Shown: positions 9,683 through 17,498, counted from the first letter of the stretch. The stretch is 64,000 nucleotides of DNA from Vallitalea maricola (GCF_036985595.1 NZ_BTPU01000020.1:62001-126000); one strand, 5' to 3'. Numbers and translations are program-made. The notes: a model not told the origin generated them from the letters alone.

Positions 9683-11350
9683 ATGCCAAACGAAGTATTT
9701 GATAGTTTATTAAGTTGGTTAGAGCAATGGATGCAAGTGGTAGATGATAAATTTACTACAGAAGACGCTTATGCAAAGTATGATTATAATCGTAAGATTA
9801 AGGATATATATAATCTATACAAGGTGAATGTACCTGAGTATGATGAACCTAAAACATTAACAGATAGTGAAAAAGAAGCTTTCAAAAATCAATTAGTAGC
9901 AGTTGAGGGTAAGTATAAAGGACTTAGAATGTATGGACAAAGTTCAAAAACTACAATTAAAAAAGCCCTTAGAGATAGGAAAAAAGATTTTGCTTATTTT
10001 ATAAGAGATATAAGGAGTAAAAAAGTAGAACAAGGAAATTCAAGAACTACATTAAGTTTTGACCCTAAAAAATCCAAAGAGGCTTTTGAGTTATTGGCTA
10101 AGTATATGGAGGATATAAAAAGATCTCCTGAAGCATCATATATTAATGGCTTAAAAGTTCTAGGACCTAATTACCAAGGAGAAAGAACAGATAGTGCAAT
10201 TATTTATTTAACTACTAGTGACAAGGAAATAATAGATAAGATTGTTAAAGAATTAGATGATAGATTCAAAAAAGCGGGTATAGAAATGTATGACCATGCA
10301 CCTCTTGGAATGAAAAAATGGTCACCAGGATTTTCATTCTCACAACAGGGTCCTTTTAGCTCAAGTCATGGAATGGCTAGGTCAAAGATAATAAATGATG
10401 CCACAGATATTTTGGTCAAGGATGCTGATTCTGATTTAAGTCAAGAAGCTCTGAAAAAAGCGCTGCAAGAGTCATTGAAAATGAATGGCTATGATACAGA
10501 TAAACCAGAATTTCTTGATATCATAAATTTTGTAGAGAATATTGAGACTACTGATACAGATACTGAGATCAGACGTGATATTCTAAAACGCTATATACTC
10601 AATAATAAAGATAAAGGAGTAACTAAAATAATTTCTGCTAATAAAGAAATGTTTAAAAATGAATTAAAGCAGTTGGATAAAAAATATAATGACGATAAGA
10701 AAAGTAACCCAGCTGAAGCTCCTTATTCTGTTAATGATCAGGTTCTTAGTTTAGATGAAGATTTTGGTGATGATGGAGATGAAATTGATGTAAATAGTAC
10801 TGTAGTCGAAAAAGATATCACAGATGCAATGGTATACGGTAAGATTATGAGATTCAGAGATTTATTTGGTGCCAATAAAGAAGTAGAGGAGATACTGGAA
10901 AGTCATATAAGGAATAAATGCGAAGAGCTTGAAAAAGAAGATAGATTGTTTATATTAGCAATGGAAAAAGTTGCTTTGTCAGTAAAGATGGATCGAGCAG
11001 CTGATATATGGCCTAAAGAAGAATCAGACAAGACTATCAAAGCATTAAAAGAGCAGATAACTACCATAGAAAAGGAAGTAAAAGAAATTAATGATCGTAT
11101 GGTTGTTATGAGAAGGGAAAAAGAAGCACTAGAAAAGAAGATTAAAAAAGTACGAGAAGACATAACTAAGCAACGACAACAACAAAGAATTCCTATACAA
11201 AAATCTGAGGATGATAAGAGTAAAGAGTCAGATGCTGCTGATAAGAAAAAGGATAGTGATTCAGCTAGTAATGTCAGTGACGCTAGTAGTTCTGATAGCG
11301 ATAAGAAATCTAAGATACATAGACGCAGGAAAAGCAATATTAAGAAGTAA
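9683..11350 (+). CDS. HopA1-like domain protein with coiled-coil, low-complexity tail
   Basis: This 555-residue protein starts at an ATG with an AAAGGAGAG site 8-9 bp upstream. Residues about 95-235 resemble the HopA1 effector-family domain: an RTDSAIIYL strand, a following amphipathic helix, then APLGMKKWSPGFSFSQQ and a serine/glycine loop before a helix. HopA1 domains occur in type III effectors and in some peptide-modifying lyases. Residues about 445-500 form a strong coiled coil. The last 50 residues are a low-complexity Ser/Asp/Lys tail ending in a basic patch. It lies between the toxin gene and the holin, which suggests an effector, cargo or assembly factor released with the toxin. There is no signal peptide or membrane segment. 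The HopA1 match is by motif recognition only. Confidence 0.55.
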   Translation: MPNEVFDSLLSWLEQWMQVVDDKFTTEDAYAKYDYNRKIKDIYNLYKVNVPEYDEPKTLTDSEKEAFKNQLVAVEGKYKGLRMYGQSSKTTIKKALRDRKKDFAYFIRDIRSKKVEQGNSRTTLSFDPKKSKEAFELLAKYMEDIKRSPEASYINGLKVLGPNYQGERTDSAIIYLTTSDKEIIDKIVKELDDRFKKAGIEMYDHAPLGMKKWSPGFSFSQQGPFSSSHGMARSKIINDATDILVKDADSDLSQEALKKALQESLKMNGYDTDKPEFLDIINFVENIETTDTDTEIRRDILKRYILNNKDKGVTKIISANKEMFKNELKQLDKKYNDDKKSNPAEAPYSVNDQVLSLDEDFGDDGDEIDVNSTVVEKDITDAMVYGKIMRFRDLFGANKEVEEILESHIRNKCEELEKEDRLFILAMEKVALSVKMDRAADIWPKEESDKTIKALKEQITTIEKEVKEINDRMVVMRREKEALEKKIKKVREDITKQRQQQRIPIQKSEDDKSKESDAADKKKDSDSASNVSDASSSDSDKKSKIHRRRKSNIKK

Positions 11351-11375
11351 ATTTTTATAATAGGAGGAGATTTTT

Positions 11376-11687
11376 ATGAGTATGGAACAAGTATTACAAG
11401 TTATTCGTCCTGAATTATTAATAGTTGTGGTGGTATGTTATTGTCTAGGGTTATTCCTTAAGAATATTCCACATATTAAAGATTGGGTTATCCCATTTGT
11501 ACTACTAATAAGTTCTATTATTATGTGTGTATTATATATTGGACTAGTAATAGAGAAAACATGGAGTTTTGATATTGTTTTCATTGGTATTATGCAAGGT
11601 ATTTTATGTGCATCTGTATCGGTATTCGGTAATGAAATTTTAAAGCAGATTACATACAAAAGAGATATTGACAAACGAAGATCATAA
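11376..11687 (+). CDS. Phage-type holin
   Basis: The 103-residue protein has three hydrophobic segments (about residues 13-30, 38-58 and 66-88) and a charged C-terminus ending KRDIDKRRS, the layout of small phage holins of the Hol44/superfamily V kind. Holins form membrane lesions that let endolysin reach the cell wall. The start has a strong AGGAGG site. It lies 25 bp after the HopA1-like gene and 22 bp before the amidase start, so the three genes are probably co-transcribed. No capsid, tail or replication genes are nearby, so this is not simply the lysis end of a prophage. Confidence 0.75.
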   Translation: MSMEQVLQVIRPELLIVVVVCYCLGLFLKNIPHIKDWVIPFVLLISSIIMCVLYIGLVIEKTWSFDIVFIGIMQGILCASVSVFGNEILKQITYKRDIDKRRS

Positions 11688-11709
11688 GAACTACCATGGA
11701 GGTGATTCA

Positions 11710-12324
11710 ATGAACATCATTGAAGATTTTATACCAAGTAATAGACCAAATAGACCAGGAGTTACAATAACACCTACTAGTATTACTGTACATAATACTG
11801 GAAATACTAACAAAGGTGCAGATGCAGCCATGCATGCATCGTATATTAAATCAACTAATGACAAAGTATCTTGGCATTATACAGTTGATGATTATAATGT
11901 AATTCAACATATACCTATAGATGAGATGGCATGGCATGCTGGATGTAGAAAAGGTAATGAAACTAGTATAGGAATTGAGATATGCATGAATCAAGGTATT
12001 AATATGGAAATGGCAGAAGAAAATGCACAACAGCTTATTGCTTACCTAATGGCAAAAACATCTATTACTGACATTAAGAAACATCAGGACTGGACAGGCA
12101 AGTACTGTCCAGCTGTACTCCTTAAGGAAGGAAGATGGGAACAATTTGTCCGGGGCTGTTTTTGTTTGTTTGAAGAAAAGAAAAACATTAAAAAAGAACA
12201 TTGGGCTAAGATATATTATCAACTGCTTATTAACAGAGGAATGGTTATTTATGAAGAACGATTTGATGATCCAATTACTCGTGGAGAATTATTTGCTATA
12301 TTATGTAGAATGTTAGAGTTATAA
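11710..12324 (+). CDS. N-acetylmuramoyl-L-alanine amidase (endolysin-like)
   Basis: The Amidase_2/PGRP-type zinc amidase domain covers about residues 1-140. Visible features are VHNTG (first zinc His), SWHYTVDD, MAWHAGC, a GIEICMN strand and HQDWTGKYCP (zinc His and Cys). It cleaves the bond between MurNAc and L-Ala of peptidoglycan. The C-terminal 40 residues (WAKIYYQLLINRGMVI...ITRGELFAIL) look like a single S-layer-homology-type unit. The start was chosen at MNIIEDF because GGAGGTG lies 5-7 bp before it; an upstream in-frame ATG has no site. No signal peptide is present, so access to the wall would depend on the holin just upstream. Confidence 0.88.
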   Translation: MNIIEDFIPSNRPNRPGVTITPTSITVHNTGNTNKGADAAMHASYIKSTNDKVSWHYTVDDYNVIQHIPIDEMAWHAGCRKGNETSIGIEICMNQGINMEMAEENAQQLIAYLMAKTSITDIKKHQDWTGKYCPAVLLKEGRWEQFVRGCFCLFEEKKNIKKEHWAKIYYQLLINRGMVIYEERFDDPITRGELFAILCRMLEL

Positions 12325-12328
12325 CCAT

Positions 12329-12367
12329 AAGGCACTATTTGTAATCATTACAAATAGTGCCTTTTTT
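12329..12367 (+). terminator. Strong intrinsic terminator after the amidase
   Basis: A perfect 16-bp stem (12329-12344 with 12348-12363) has a 3-base TCA loop and is followed by a T run. It closes the toxin-lysis transcription unit. Confidence 0.93.
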
Positions 12368-12770
12368 TATTTTAATCTTAACATTTAATACCATTCAATT
12401 AAATAAATTGTTATCTTATTGTTATAATTATACATTAAAATAGAATTATAACAGCTCTGGTTAGTATAATATAGTCCTAATATGAATTGGTTGTAAGTCA
12501 TTCATTGAATAAGAGTGTAAAAATTTAATGCTTATCTTATCCTGGTAGACAATTATCAACAAATAATGGACAAAAAAAGGACAGATAAGAGAATAAAACA
12601 ATAAAAATAAATGTTATTATTAAGAAAATAATGTATATTCTAAATAAACTACATACATTGTAATTAAAATGTTAACTAAATAACTAATTATTAAACATGT
12701 ACATGGCTCATAGGGGTTAATGAAGCATTAGTTTTTACAGCTTAAAAACAATATTTAGGGAGGTTGTAAT
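12368..12770. other. 403-bp AT-rich intergenic region
   Basis: The stretch between the lysis-operon terminator and the ArpU-like gene contains no open frame with a ribosome binding site. A weak inverted match, CTTATC (about 12533) to GATAAG (about 12585), is present. No recognisable RNA or operator was found. It probably carries the promoter of the downstream regulator, but no convincing -35/-10 pair was identified. Confidence 0.4.
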
Positions 12771-13304
12771 TTGAAGTATATAAAATTAATCGAGGATCTA
12801 CTCAAGAATTATGAGTACAATAAGGTAAGAGTGACATTTTTAAGGAATCAAATACAACGACTATCAAGTGAAGAGGAAAATGAATATATACGGTCTAAGA
12901 TGCTTAAAGGGGGATATTCAGGTAAAGTGACACGTTTTGTGATTGAAAATGGTAAGGAGGTTGCTACATTAAATAATGTAGAAGCAACTGCAGATAACTA
13001 TAAAGAAAAGATTGAAGAAGAATATAAAATGGTTCTTCGTGAAATAGAACAAGAAATAAAACAATTAAGCTATGATATAAGTATTATTGATGATTCTTTG
13101 GCATTAATAAAAGGAATAAATGAAAAATATTATATAATACTCAAGCAGAACTATGTTCATAAATGTCCTATGGAGATTGTTGCAGAAAGCATGCATATGA
13201 GTAGAAGTAGGTGTTATGAACTTAGAAAACAAGCAGTAGAGCTAATTGTAAAAATCGTATACGGTGAACGATTGTTATTACAACAAATAGCAGAAAATAA
13301 ATAG
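12771..13304 (+). CDS. ArpU/RinA-like phage-type transcriptional regulator
   Basis: The 177-residue protein starts at TTG, 7 bp after GGGAGG. The first 110 residues are a helical coiled coil (KNYEYNKVRVTFLRNQIQRL...EIEQEIKQLSYDIS). Residues 125-165 form a sigma region-4-like helix-turn-helix (ILKQNYVHKCPMEIVAESMH, then MSRSRCYELRKQAVELI). This is the architecture of late-gene activators such as ArpU and RinA, which in phages switch on lysis or packaging genes. It sits 450 bp downstream of the holin-amidase pair, so control of the toxin-release locus is a reasonable inference but is not shown by the sequence. Confidence 0.65.
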   Translation: MKYIKLIEDLLKNYEYNKVRVTFLRNQIQRLSSEEENEYIRSKMLKGGYSGKVTRFVIENGKEVATLNNVEATADNYKEKIEEEYKMVLREIEQEIKQLSYDISIIDDSLALIKGINEKYYIILKQNYVHKCPMEIVAESMHMSRSRCYELRKQAVELIVKIVYGERLLLQQIAENK

Positions 13305-13325
13305 ATGGAAATTGATATACATCTT

Positions 13326-13365
13326 TTATAGCAGACAGTTGAAATAATAAAACTGTCTGCTATAA
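13326..13365. terminator. Hairpin between convergent genes
   Basis: A perfect 15-bp inverted repeat (13326-13340 with 13351-13365) sits between the ArpU-like gene and the convergent membrane-protein gene. Neither strand has a long T run, so it may act as a weak bidirectional terminator or an mRNA 3' stabiliser. Confidence 0.6.
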
Positions 13366-13378
13366 AGGAAATTACTCT

Positions 13379-13702
13379 CTACAGTTGTTTATCAAAATAT
13401 TTTAATGAAAAAAATTCAATTGAATTTCTCAAACCGACGAATAATAAGCCGTAAGTTAAAGCTCTATCGAAGGTAAAGGTTATTTGAATATCCTTAAATA
13501 GTGTTACTGCTTCGCCCACAGCTAAAGATACTATCAAGATATAGTTTGAAAAATTTGCTGCATTGTTTGCTTTGTTCTGAATTAATTGCCAGCGTTCGTC
13601 TTTTCTGTATTCAATTTCCTTCTTAGCCTTCCACACATAAAGAAAAAGTGTAATGCTAAGACCAAAAATAAGAAAAAGTAATAGAATAGTTTGTTCATTC
13701 AT
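13379..13702 (-). CDS. Small membrane protein paired with an XRE regulator
   Basis: The start was chosen at MNEQTILLLF, giving 107 residues, because AAGGAGGG overlaps the last codons of the regulator gene and lies 5-6 bp before this ATG. One N-terminal hydrophobic helix (about residues 5-22) and two further hydrophobic segments (about 53-67 and 80-95) are predicted, with a charged KAKKEIEYRKDERW segment between. The family is not named with confidence. Small HTH regulator plus membrane protein pairs of this kind are common in Firmicutes, and the four-base gap after the regulator stop suggests coupled translation. Confidence 0.7.
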   Translation of the reverse strand: MNEQTILLLFLIFGLSITLFLYVWKAKKEIEYRKDERWQLIQNKANNAANFSNYILIVSLAVGEAVTLFKDIQITFTFDRALTYGLLFVGLRNSIEFFSLKYFDKQL

Positions 13703-13706
13703 CGAT

Positions 13707-13907
13707 TTAACCCTCCTTGTGTTCAAAAACTTTATTGATTGAAACATTAAATACTTCTGCAATTTTGAAAGCTAATTCTAATGAAGGAGTATATTTATAC
13801 TTCTCGATTGATATAACCGCTTGACGAGAAATACCTACCTTTTCAGCTAAATCAGCTTGTGTCCAATCACGTTCTGCTCTCAAAACCTTAATTCGATTCT
13901 GTACCAA
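13707..13907 (-). CDS. XRE-family HTH transcriptional regulator
   Basis: This 66-residue protein is almost only a Cro/C1-type helix-turn-helix: IKVLRAERDWTQADLAEKVG, then ISRQAVISIEKYKYTPSLELAFKIAE. It belongs to the short YozG/Cro-like group that pairs with a membrane protein. Two identical inverted repeats lie immediately upstream over its promoter, so autoregulation is likely. Confidence 0.9.
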   Translation of the reverse strand: MVQNRIKVLRAERDWTQADLAEKVGISRQAVISIEKYKYTPSLELAFKIAEVFNVSINKVFEHKEG

Positions 13908-13926
13908 GGTAATACCTCCTTAACAA

Positions 13927-13980
13927 AATGTAACTTGTTATTTACATTTATAATGTAACATAATGATTACATTTTGTCAA
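13927..13980 (-). promoter_or_regulatory. Promoter with two tandem operators for the XRE regulator
   Basis: On the minus strand, TTGACA (13980-13975) and TACATT (13957-13952) are 17 bp apart. Two perfect palindromes of the form AATGTAA-N8-TTACATT occupy 13952-13973 and 13927-13948, separated by 3 bp. The first overlaps the -10 and spacer and the second lies over the likely start of transcription. The arrangement is typical of repressor autoregulation by a dimeric XRE protein. Confidence 0.8.
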
Positions 13981-14058
13981 TACATGTTAACTTAGTTATT
14001 GCTCAAAATATATTTTTTGTCTTGTGGTTAATACATACGTCTGAGTTAAATATGATTA

Positions 14059-14964
14059 CTATTTTTTTAATATATGTAATTTTCTATAATCAGTTGGTGA
14101 CATATTCATACGTTCATTAAATACCTTTGAAAAATAACTGGAACTGTTGAAACCAGTCATTTCAGCAATTTGAGTCATAGAGTAATTTGTCGTTAGTAGT
14201 AGTGAAAGGCTAACCGATATACGATATTTCATAAGATATTTTACTGGTGGTGTATGGATGATATTTTGAAAACATCTGGAACATTCTCTGGTACTGATAC
14301 TAGCGAAATCAGCGATGTCTTTGATAGATAATGGTTCTGAATAATTATCATGAATAAACTGCATCATGCACTGAGTACGACTTTCCTGTAATGGGTTAAT
14401 AGGCACGCTCTTTAAATTTTTGTACATTATATCATTTAGAATGAACCGCCAAATACGCGAAAGATTTTCACATATAATCAGCTCTTTACAAAAAAGTTCT
14501 TTATTAAAAGCAGAATAAATCTCTTTAATGGCTAAAATTATCTCATTTTTCCATGTGGAAGTATTGGAAAAAGTATAGGTTGCTAACTCTGTATTGTCAA
14601 AAATAAGTGTAGTCATTTGATGATAAAGTGAGGTTGCTTTACCACCAGTAAAAATAGATGGCGAAAAAAGAATTGTGATTAATTCACAGCCTTCACCCTC
14701 TGCTACTTCCATTGAATGCAAAATATTTGAATTAACAAAAGCTCCTTCGTTTTCATGGATGATATACTCCTGACTACCCAAAAGCATTCGTAGACAGCCT
14801 TTAGTAACCACAAAAATTTCTATTTCTTTATGCCAATGCCATGGTACACTACCTAGTGCATATTTTGCTATATCAGCAAAGAAAATTGCACAAGGGAAGT
14901 CTTCGGCAACATATTCTAATATTTCCATACCTTTTTCGTTAATAGGAATAATATCTCTCTGCAT
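14059..14964 (-). CDS. AraC-family transcriptional regulator with cupin sensor domain
   Basis: The start was set at MQRDIIPINE (302 residues), where GAGG lies 9 bp upstream; the upstream extension is AT-rich and has no site. Residues about 25-110 form a cupin ligand-binding fold (VPWHWHKEIEIFVVTKGCLRM, then IHENEGAFVNSNILHSM). The C-terminal 100 residues are two AraC helix-turn-helix motifs (LSIKDIADFASISTRECSRC and MTQIAEMTGFNSSSYFSKVF). It is divergent from the YczE-like gene 160 bp away and may regulate it. The ligand is not predictable. Confidence 0.88.
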   Translation of the reverse strand: MQRDIIPINEKGMEILEYVAEDFPCAIFFADIAKYALGSVPWHWHKEIEIFVVTKGCLRMLLGSQEYIIHENEGAFVNSNILHSMEVAEGEGCELITILFSPSIFTGGKATSLYHQMTTLIFDNTELATYTFSNTSTWKNEIILAIKEIYSAFNKELFCKELIICENLSRIWRFILNDIMYKNLKSVPINPLQESRTQCMMQFIHDNYSEPLSIKDIADFASISTRECSRCFQNIIHTPPVKYLMKYRISVSLSLLLTTNYSMTQIAEMTGFNSSSYFSKVFNERMNMSPTDYRKLHILKK

Positions 14965-15123
14965 AGTTATATACCTCGGTTGTCTTAAATTTACAAAATA
15001 TAGTCTTAAATATAATATAATATAATGCTTTTTGGCTATATAATTATAACATAGCAAATTAGTATCAACTATAGTTATAATGAATGATACTGATAAAAGA
15101 TAATAAGAAAGGATTAATTTATT

Positions 15124-15801
15124 GTGATAAAAGATGTTTTCGGTAAAAGGTTAGGTATGGTTATATCGGGGATCATAGGGACTGCTATAGGATGTGGATT
15201 ATTAAAATTCGCAGATTTAGGAATTGATCCTTTTAATGCACTAGTAACTGGAATGGCAAATCTAAGTCATATGCAGTATGGTATGATATGTATGATAGTG
15301 ACAGGTGTATTTATGGTTGTTACATTGATTTTTGATAAATACTACATAGGTATTGCAACCATTTTCAGTCTTTTTTTATTCGGATATATGGTTGAGTATA
15401 CATTGGTACTATTAAATATAATTTTGCCAAATACAAGTATGCTTATCCGAGTCATCACATTGATGTTGGGATTAATAATTATCAGCGCATCATCTTCTCT
15501 ATATTTTACTGCCAATATGGGTGTTTCAACATATGATGCAATGTCTTTGATTGCAGCAGATAAATCACCGATTCCATTTCGTATATGCAGGATTATTTCA
15601 GATGTTATTTGCGTAATTATAGGATTCGTTTTTAATGCCACCATTGGGATTGGAACTATTATCACTGCATTTTTCCTTGGTCCTGCAATTGACTTCTTTA
15701 ACAAAAGTCTAGCCAAACCGTTACTCTATGGGAAGTGTAGTTGTGAAACAACAAACCATTTGAATAAAGATATGAAACAGAACAGGAGGAGGATTATATG
15801 A
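15124..15801 (+). CDS. YczE/YitT-type integral membrane protein
   Basis: The 225-residue protein starts at GTG with AGAAAGGA about 9 bp upstream. Five or so transmembrane helices are visible (residues about 10-30, 45-68, 75-97, 102-125 and 150-180). The pattern GCGLLKFADLGIDPFNAL and NMGVSTYDAM is characteristic of the YczE/YyaS family, whose transport substrate is unknown. Its stop overlaps the ATG of the decayed HAD gene (ATGA), so the two once formed an operon. The divergent AraC regulator is the likely controller. Confidence 0.8.
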   Translation: MIKDVFGKRLGMVISGIIGTAIGCGLLKFADLGIDPFNALVTGMANLSHMQYGMICMIVTGVFMVVTLIFDKYYIGIATIFSLFLFGYMVEYTLVLLNIILPNTSMLIRVITLMLGLIIISASSSLYFTANMGVSTYDAMSLIAADKSPIPFRICRIISDVICVIIGFVFNATIGIGTIITAFFLGPAIDFFNKSLAKPLLYGKCSCETTNHLNKDMKQNRRRII

Positions 15802-16345
15802 AAACAGAAGGTATTATGCAGAGGTTTCATTTTCATTTTTTTTAAAGAACCAACTAAGTAAAGAAGAAATCAACCAACTAGCAGAAGAAAAAGAAGTTGT
15901 CTACAGACAATTATGCCTTTCAGATAAGCAACATTATCGATTGGCTGATGGTTTAGTTGAGTTTTTGGATTATTTAAAAAGGCAACAGATACCTTTTACT
16001 ATTGCGACTGCCTCTGGTCTAAATAATCTTAAATTCTTCTTCGAAAATTTAGATTTGGGAAAATGGTTTAACATAGAACAAGTAGTTTATGACAACGGAC
16101 TTATTCCAAGTAAACCTGAACCTGATATATATATATAAGCGTCTCAAAATATAGGTGTTTTGCCTGGTAATTGCATTGTATTTGAAGATGCTATGTCAGG
16201 TATTGAAGCTGCCCATAGAGCAGGAGTAAGTAACATTATAGGAGTTGCTTCTACATTATCCAAGGAACAGCTCCAGCAAATACCTGATATTTCTATGGTA
16301 ATAGAAGATTACAAAGATGTAAAAAACTTGATTAATCTTATATAA
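15798..16345 (+). pseudogene. Decayed HAD-superfamily phosphatase (beta-phosphoglucomutase-like)
   Basis: An ATG with AGGAGG at 15798 opens a frame that stops after 15 codons at a T-rich run. From about 15842 another frame encodes a HAD cap and core (LADGLVEFLDYLKRQQIPFT; ATASG, the motif II region; SKPEPDIY, motif III; CIVFEDAMSGIEAAHRAG, motif IV). The N-terminal DxDG nucleophile motif is missing, and an in-frame TAA at 16136-16138 interrupts the core at a position usually occupied by Lys. Deletion plus frameshift plus nonsense mutation mark it as inactive. Confidence 0.85.
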
Positions 16346-16399
16346 TAGATTACCTATTAGCACATGAATCAAACATATAAACTATAGTAAAAATTTTAC

Positions 16400-16427
16400 T
16401 TGACTATTTTCAGAATAGGAGTATAAT
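16400..16427 (+). promoter_or_regulatory. Sigma-A-type promoter for the carrier-protein/ATP-grasp operon
   Basis: TTGACT (16400-16405) and TATAAT (16422-16427) are separated by 16 bp. This is the best promoter between the HAD remnant and the operon. It predicts a leader of about 235 nt. Confidence 0.7.
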
Positions 16428-16668
16428 TAAACCAAAATTATTAACAAGTATTAAAAGAAGGAGTTGATTTTATCGAAAAACGCGAACAATATAATAGGAC
16501 TATTTAGAGCATTACCACTATTTAGCTAATTGTTTAGCGCTTGAATATTTTGATGATACATTGTGTTGTTGAGTTTGAGTTCACCATAGGGGTGATGCTT
16601 TTTGTATGCATAAATTTATAATGTAACTAGGAGATATGGAACAAAGAATATTAAAAGGAGATAAAGTG
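16428..16668 (+). other. Long leader ahead of the first carrier-like gene
   Basis: About 240 nt separate the promoter from the first start codon. An AAGGAG at about 16457 precedes a short frame of 21 codons that ends at TAG/TAA-rich sequence near 16525; it resembles nothing recognised. A small hairpin (TCACC ATAGG GGTGA, about 16582-16596) followed by CTTTTTG could act as a weak attenuator. No known riboswitch was recognised. Confidence 0.35.
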
Positions 16669-16890
16669 ATGATACATACGATTAAGAAAATATTAGGTGA
16701 ATTTTCAGGGATGGATTATAAACTTGTTACAAATGATATGAATTTAAAAGATGATTTGTATCTTGATGATAGTGATTTAGATGATGTACTTAATGAGATT
16801 GAAGATCTCTTTGGATTTGAGTTTAATGAAAGGGACACAGAATTGATTTATGTTAGTGATTTAATTGCATTTGTTAAAACTGCAATATAA
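16669..16890 (+). CDS. Acyl/peptidyl carrier protein-like protein
   Basis: The start ATG lies about 9 bp after AAGGAG, giving 73 residues. The sequence is very acidic and follows the four-helix ACP pattern: helix 1 (TIKKILGEFSG), an acidic loop, then LDDSDLDDVLNEIEDLFGFEF (helix 2 region) and a final YVSDLIAFVKTAI helix. The usual DSL phosphopantetheine motif appears as DSDL. The serine is one residue early relative to the helix register, so modification is uncertain. It is first in an operon with another carrier-like protein and two ATP-grasp proteins, suggesting it carries an amino acid or peptide intermediate. Confidence 0.65.
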   Translation: MIHTIKKILGEFSGMDYKLVTNDMNLKDDLYLDDSDLDDVLNEIEDLFGFEFNERDTELIYVSDLIAFVKTAI

Positions 16891-16994
16891 TCATTTAAAT
16901 TAGGTTTTGGTAAAAATTCTAGGATTATAGTGACGTGGTTAAAATGATGTTTATTGATGGTCATGGTGTAATCAAAAGATAAGAGGTGTTATGT

Positions 16995-17222
16995 ATGGTG
17001 TTAGCTTATGTACAGAAAACAATAGCTGAAATAATTGGTGTAGAAAAGCCAAAAGAGATTGGTTTGGAATTTTCATTTGTTGAGGATAAGAGGATGAATG
17101 AAGATGAATTTTTTTCTATGCTAGAGGATCTTGAAGAAGAGATGCAGATAGATTTAGTTGATTATGCATGGAAGTTTGAGACTGTAAAACAACTGGTTGA
17201 TTATATTAATAGACATAAATAG
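16995..17222 (+). CDS. Second carrier protein-like protein lacking the modifiable serine
   Basis: The start was chosen at ATG 16995, 8 bp after AGAGG; a GTG three codons earlier overlaps that site. The 75 residues show an ACP-like layout: helix 1 YVQKTIAEIIGV, an acidic segment, MNEDEFFSMLEDLEEEMQID as the helix-2 equivalent, and FETVKQLVDYINRHK as the last helix. At the place where ACPs have DSL it has DEF, so no phosphopantetheine can attach there. It may be a structural or regulatory partner of the first carrier, or may present its own carboxylates. The assignment rests on pattern only. Confidence 0.55.
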   Translation: MVLAYVQKTIAEIIGVEKPKEIGLEFSFVEDKRMNEDEFFSMLEDLEEEMQIDLVDYAWKFETVKQLVDYINRHK

Positions 17223-17300
17223 AGTTAATCTCTGCATATATCTTGAAAACAATATGAAAATGAAATAATAAGTTAAATCTAAAAGGAGATTAAATTAACA

Positions 17301-17498
17301 ATGGAAAAAGAAAGGGAATTAAACTTTGATGAAATGATGATCATGAAAGAGAAAAGGCGTACTTCAAGATCAAAAGGTAAACGTACTTACGAAAAAACAA
17401 AGATTAGAAATAGTAGACAAAAGCAAAGAAACGTAAAAAACATTAACTATGATTTATCCTATAATGAAGATTATTATAATGAATTCGAAGAATATTAA
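17301..17498 (+). CDS. 65-residue basic/acidic peptide, candidate substrate of the ATP-grasp enzymes
   Basis: AAAAGGAG lies about 13 bp before the ATG. The peptide has an acidic N-terminus (MEKERELNFDEMMIM), a strongly basic middle rich in Lys, Arg, Ser and Thr (residues 18-48), and a Tyr/Glu/Asn-rich acidic tail ending NEFEEY. Its stop is 9 bp before the RimK-like ligase start. The size, lack of a fold and position next to ligases fit a ribosomal precursor or tail-modified substrate. It does not show the TxxEE core of classical graspetides. No homologue is recognised. Confidence 0.5.
   Translation: MEKERELNFDEMMIMKEKRRTSRSKGKRTYEKTKIRNSRQKQRNVKNINYDLSYNEDYYNEFEEY

Noticed and set aside
10903..11337. 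Long minus-strand frame inside the HopA1-like gene
   Set aside because: It is a Ser/Leu-rich shadow of the AAG/GAA-rich coiled-coil codons, without a ribosome binding site.
9683..13304. Lysis and ArpU-like genes as the end of a prophage
   Set aside because: No capsid, portal, tail, terminase, integrase or replication genes are in the neighbourhood, and the upstream gene is a TcA-type toxin.
16460..16526. Short ORF in the leader of the ATP-grasp operon
   Set aside because: The ribosome site abuts the possible TTG and the peptide is unlike any known leader; the evidence is too weak to call a gene.
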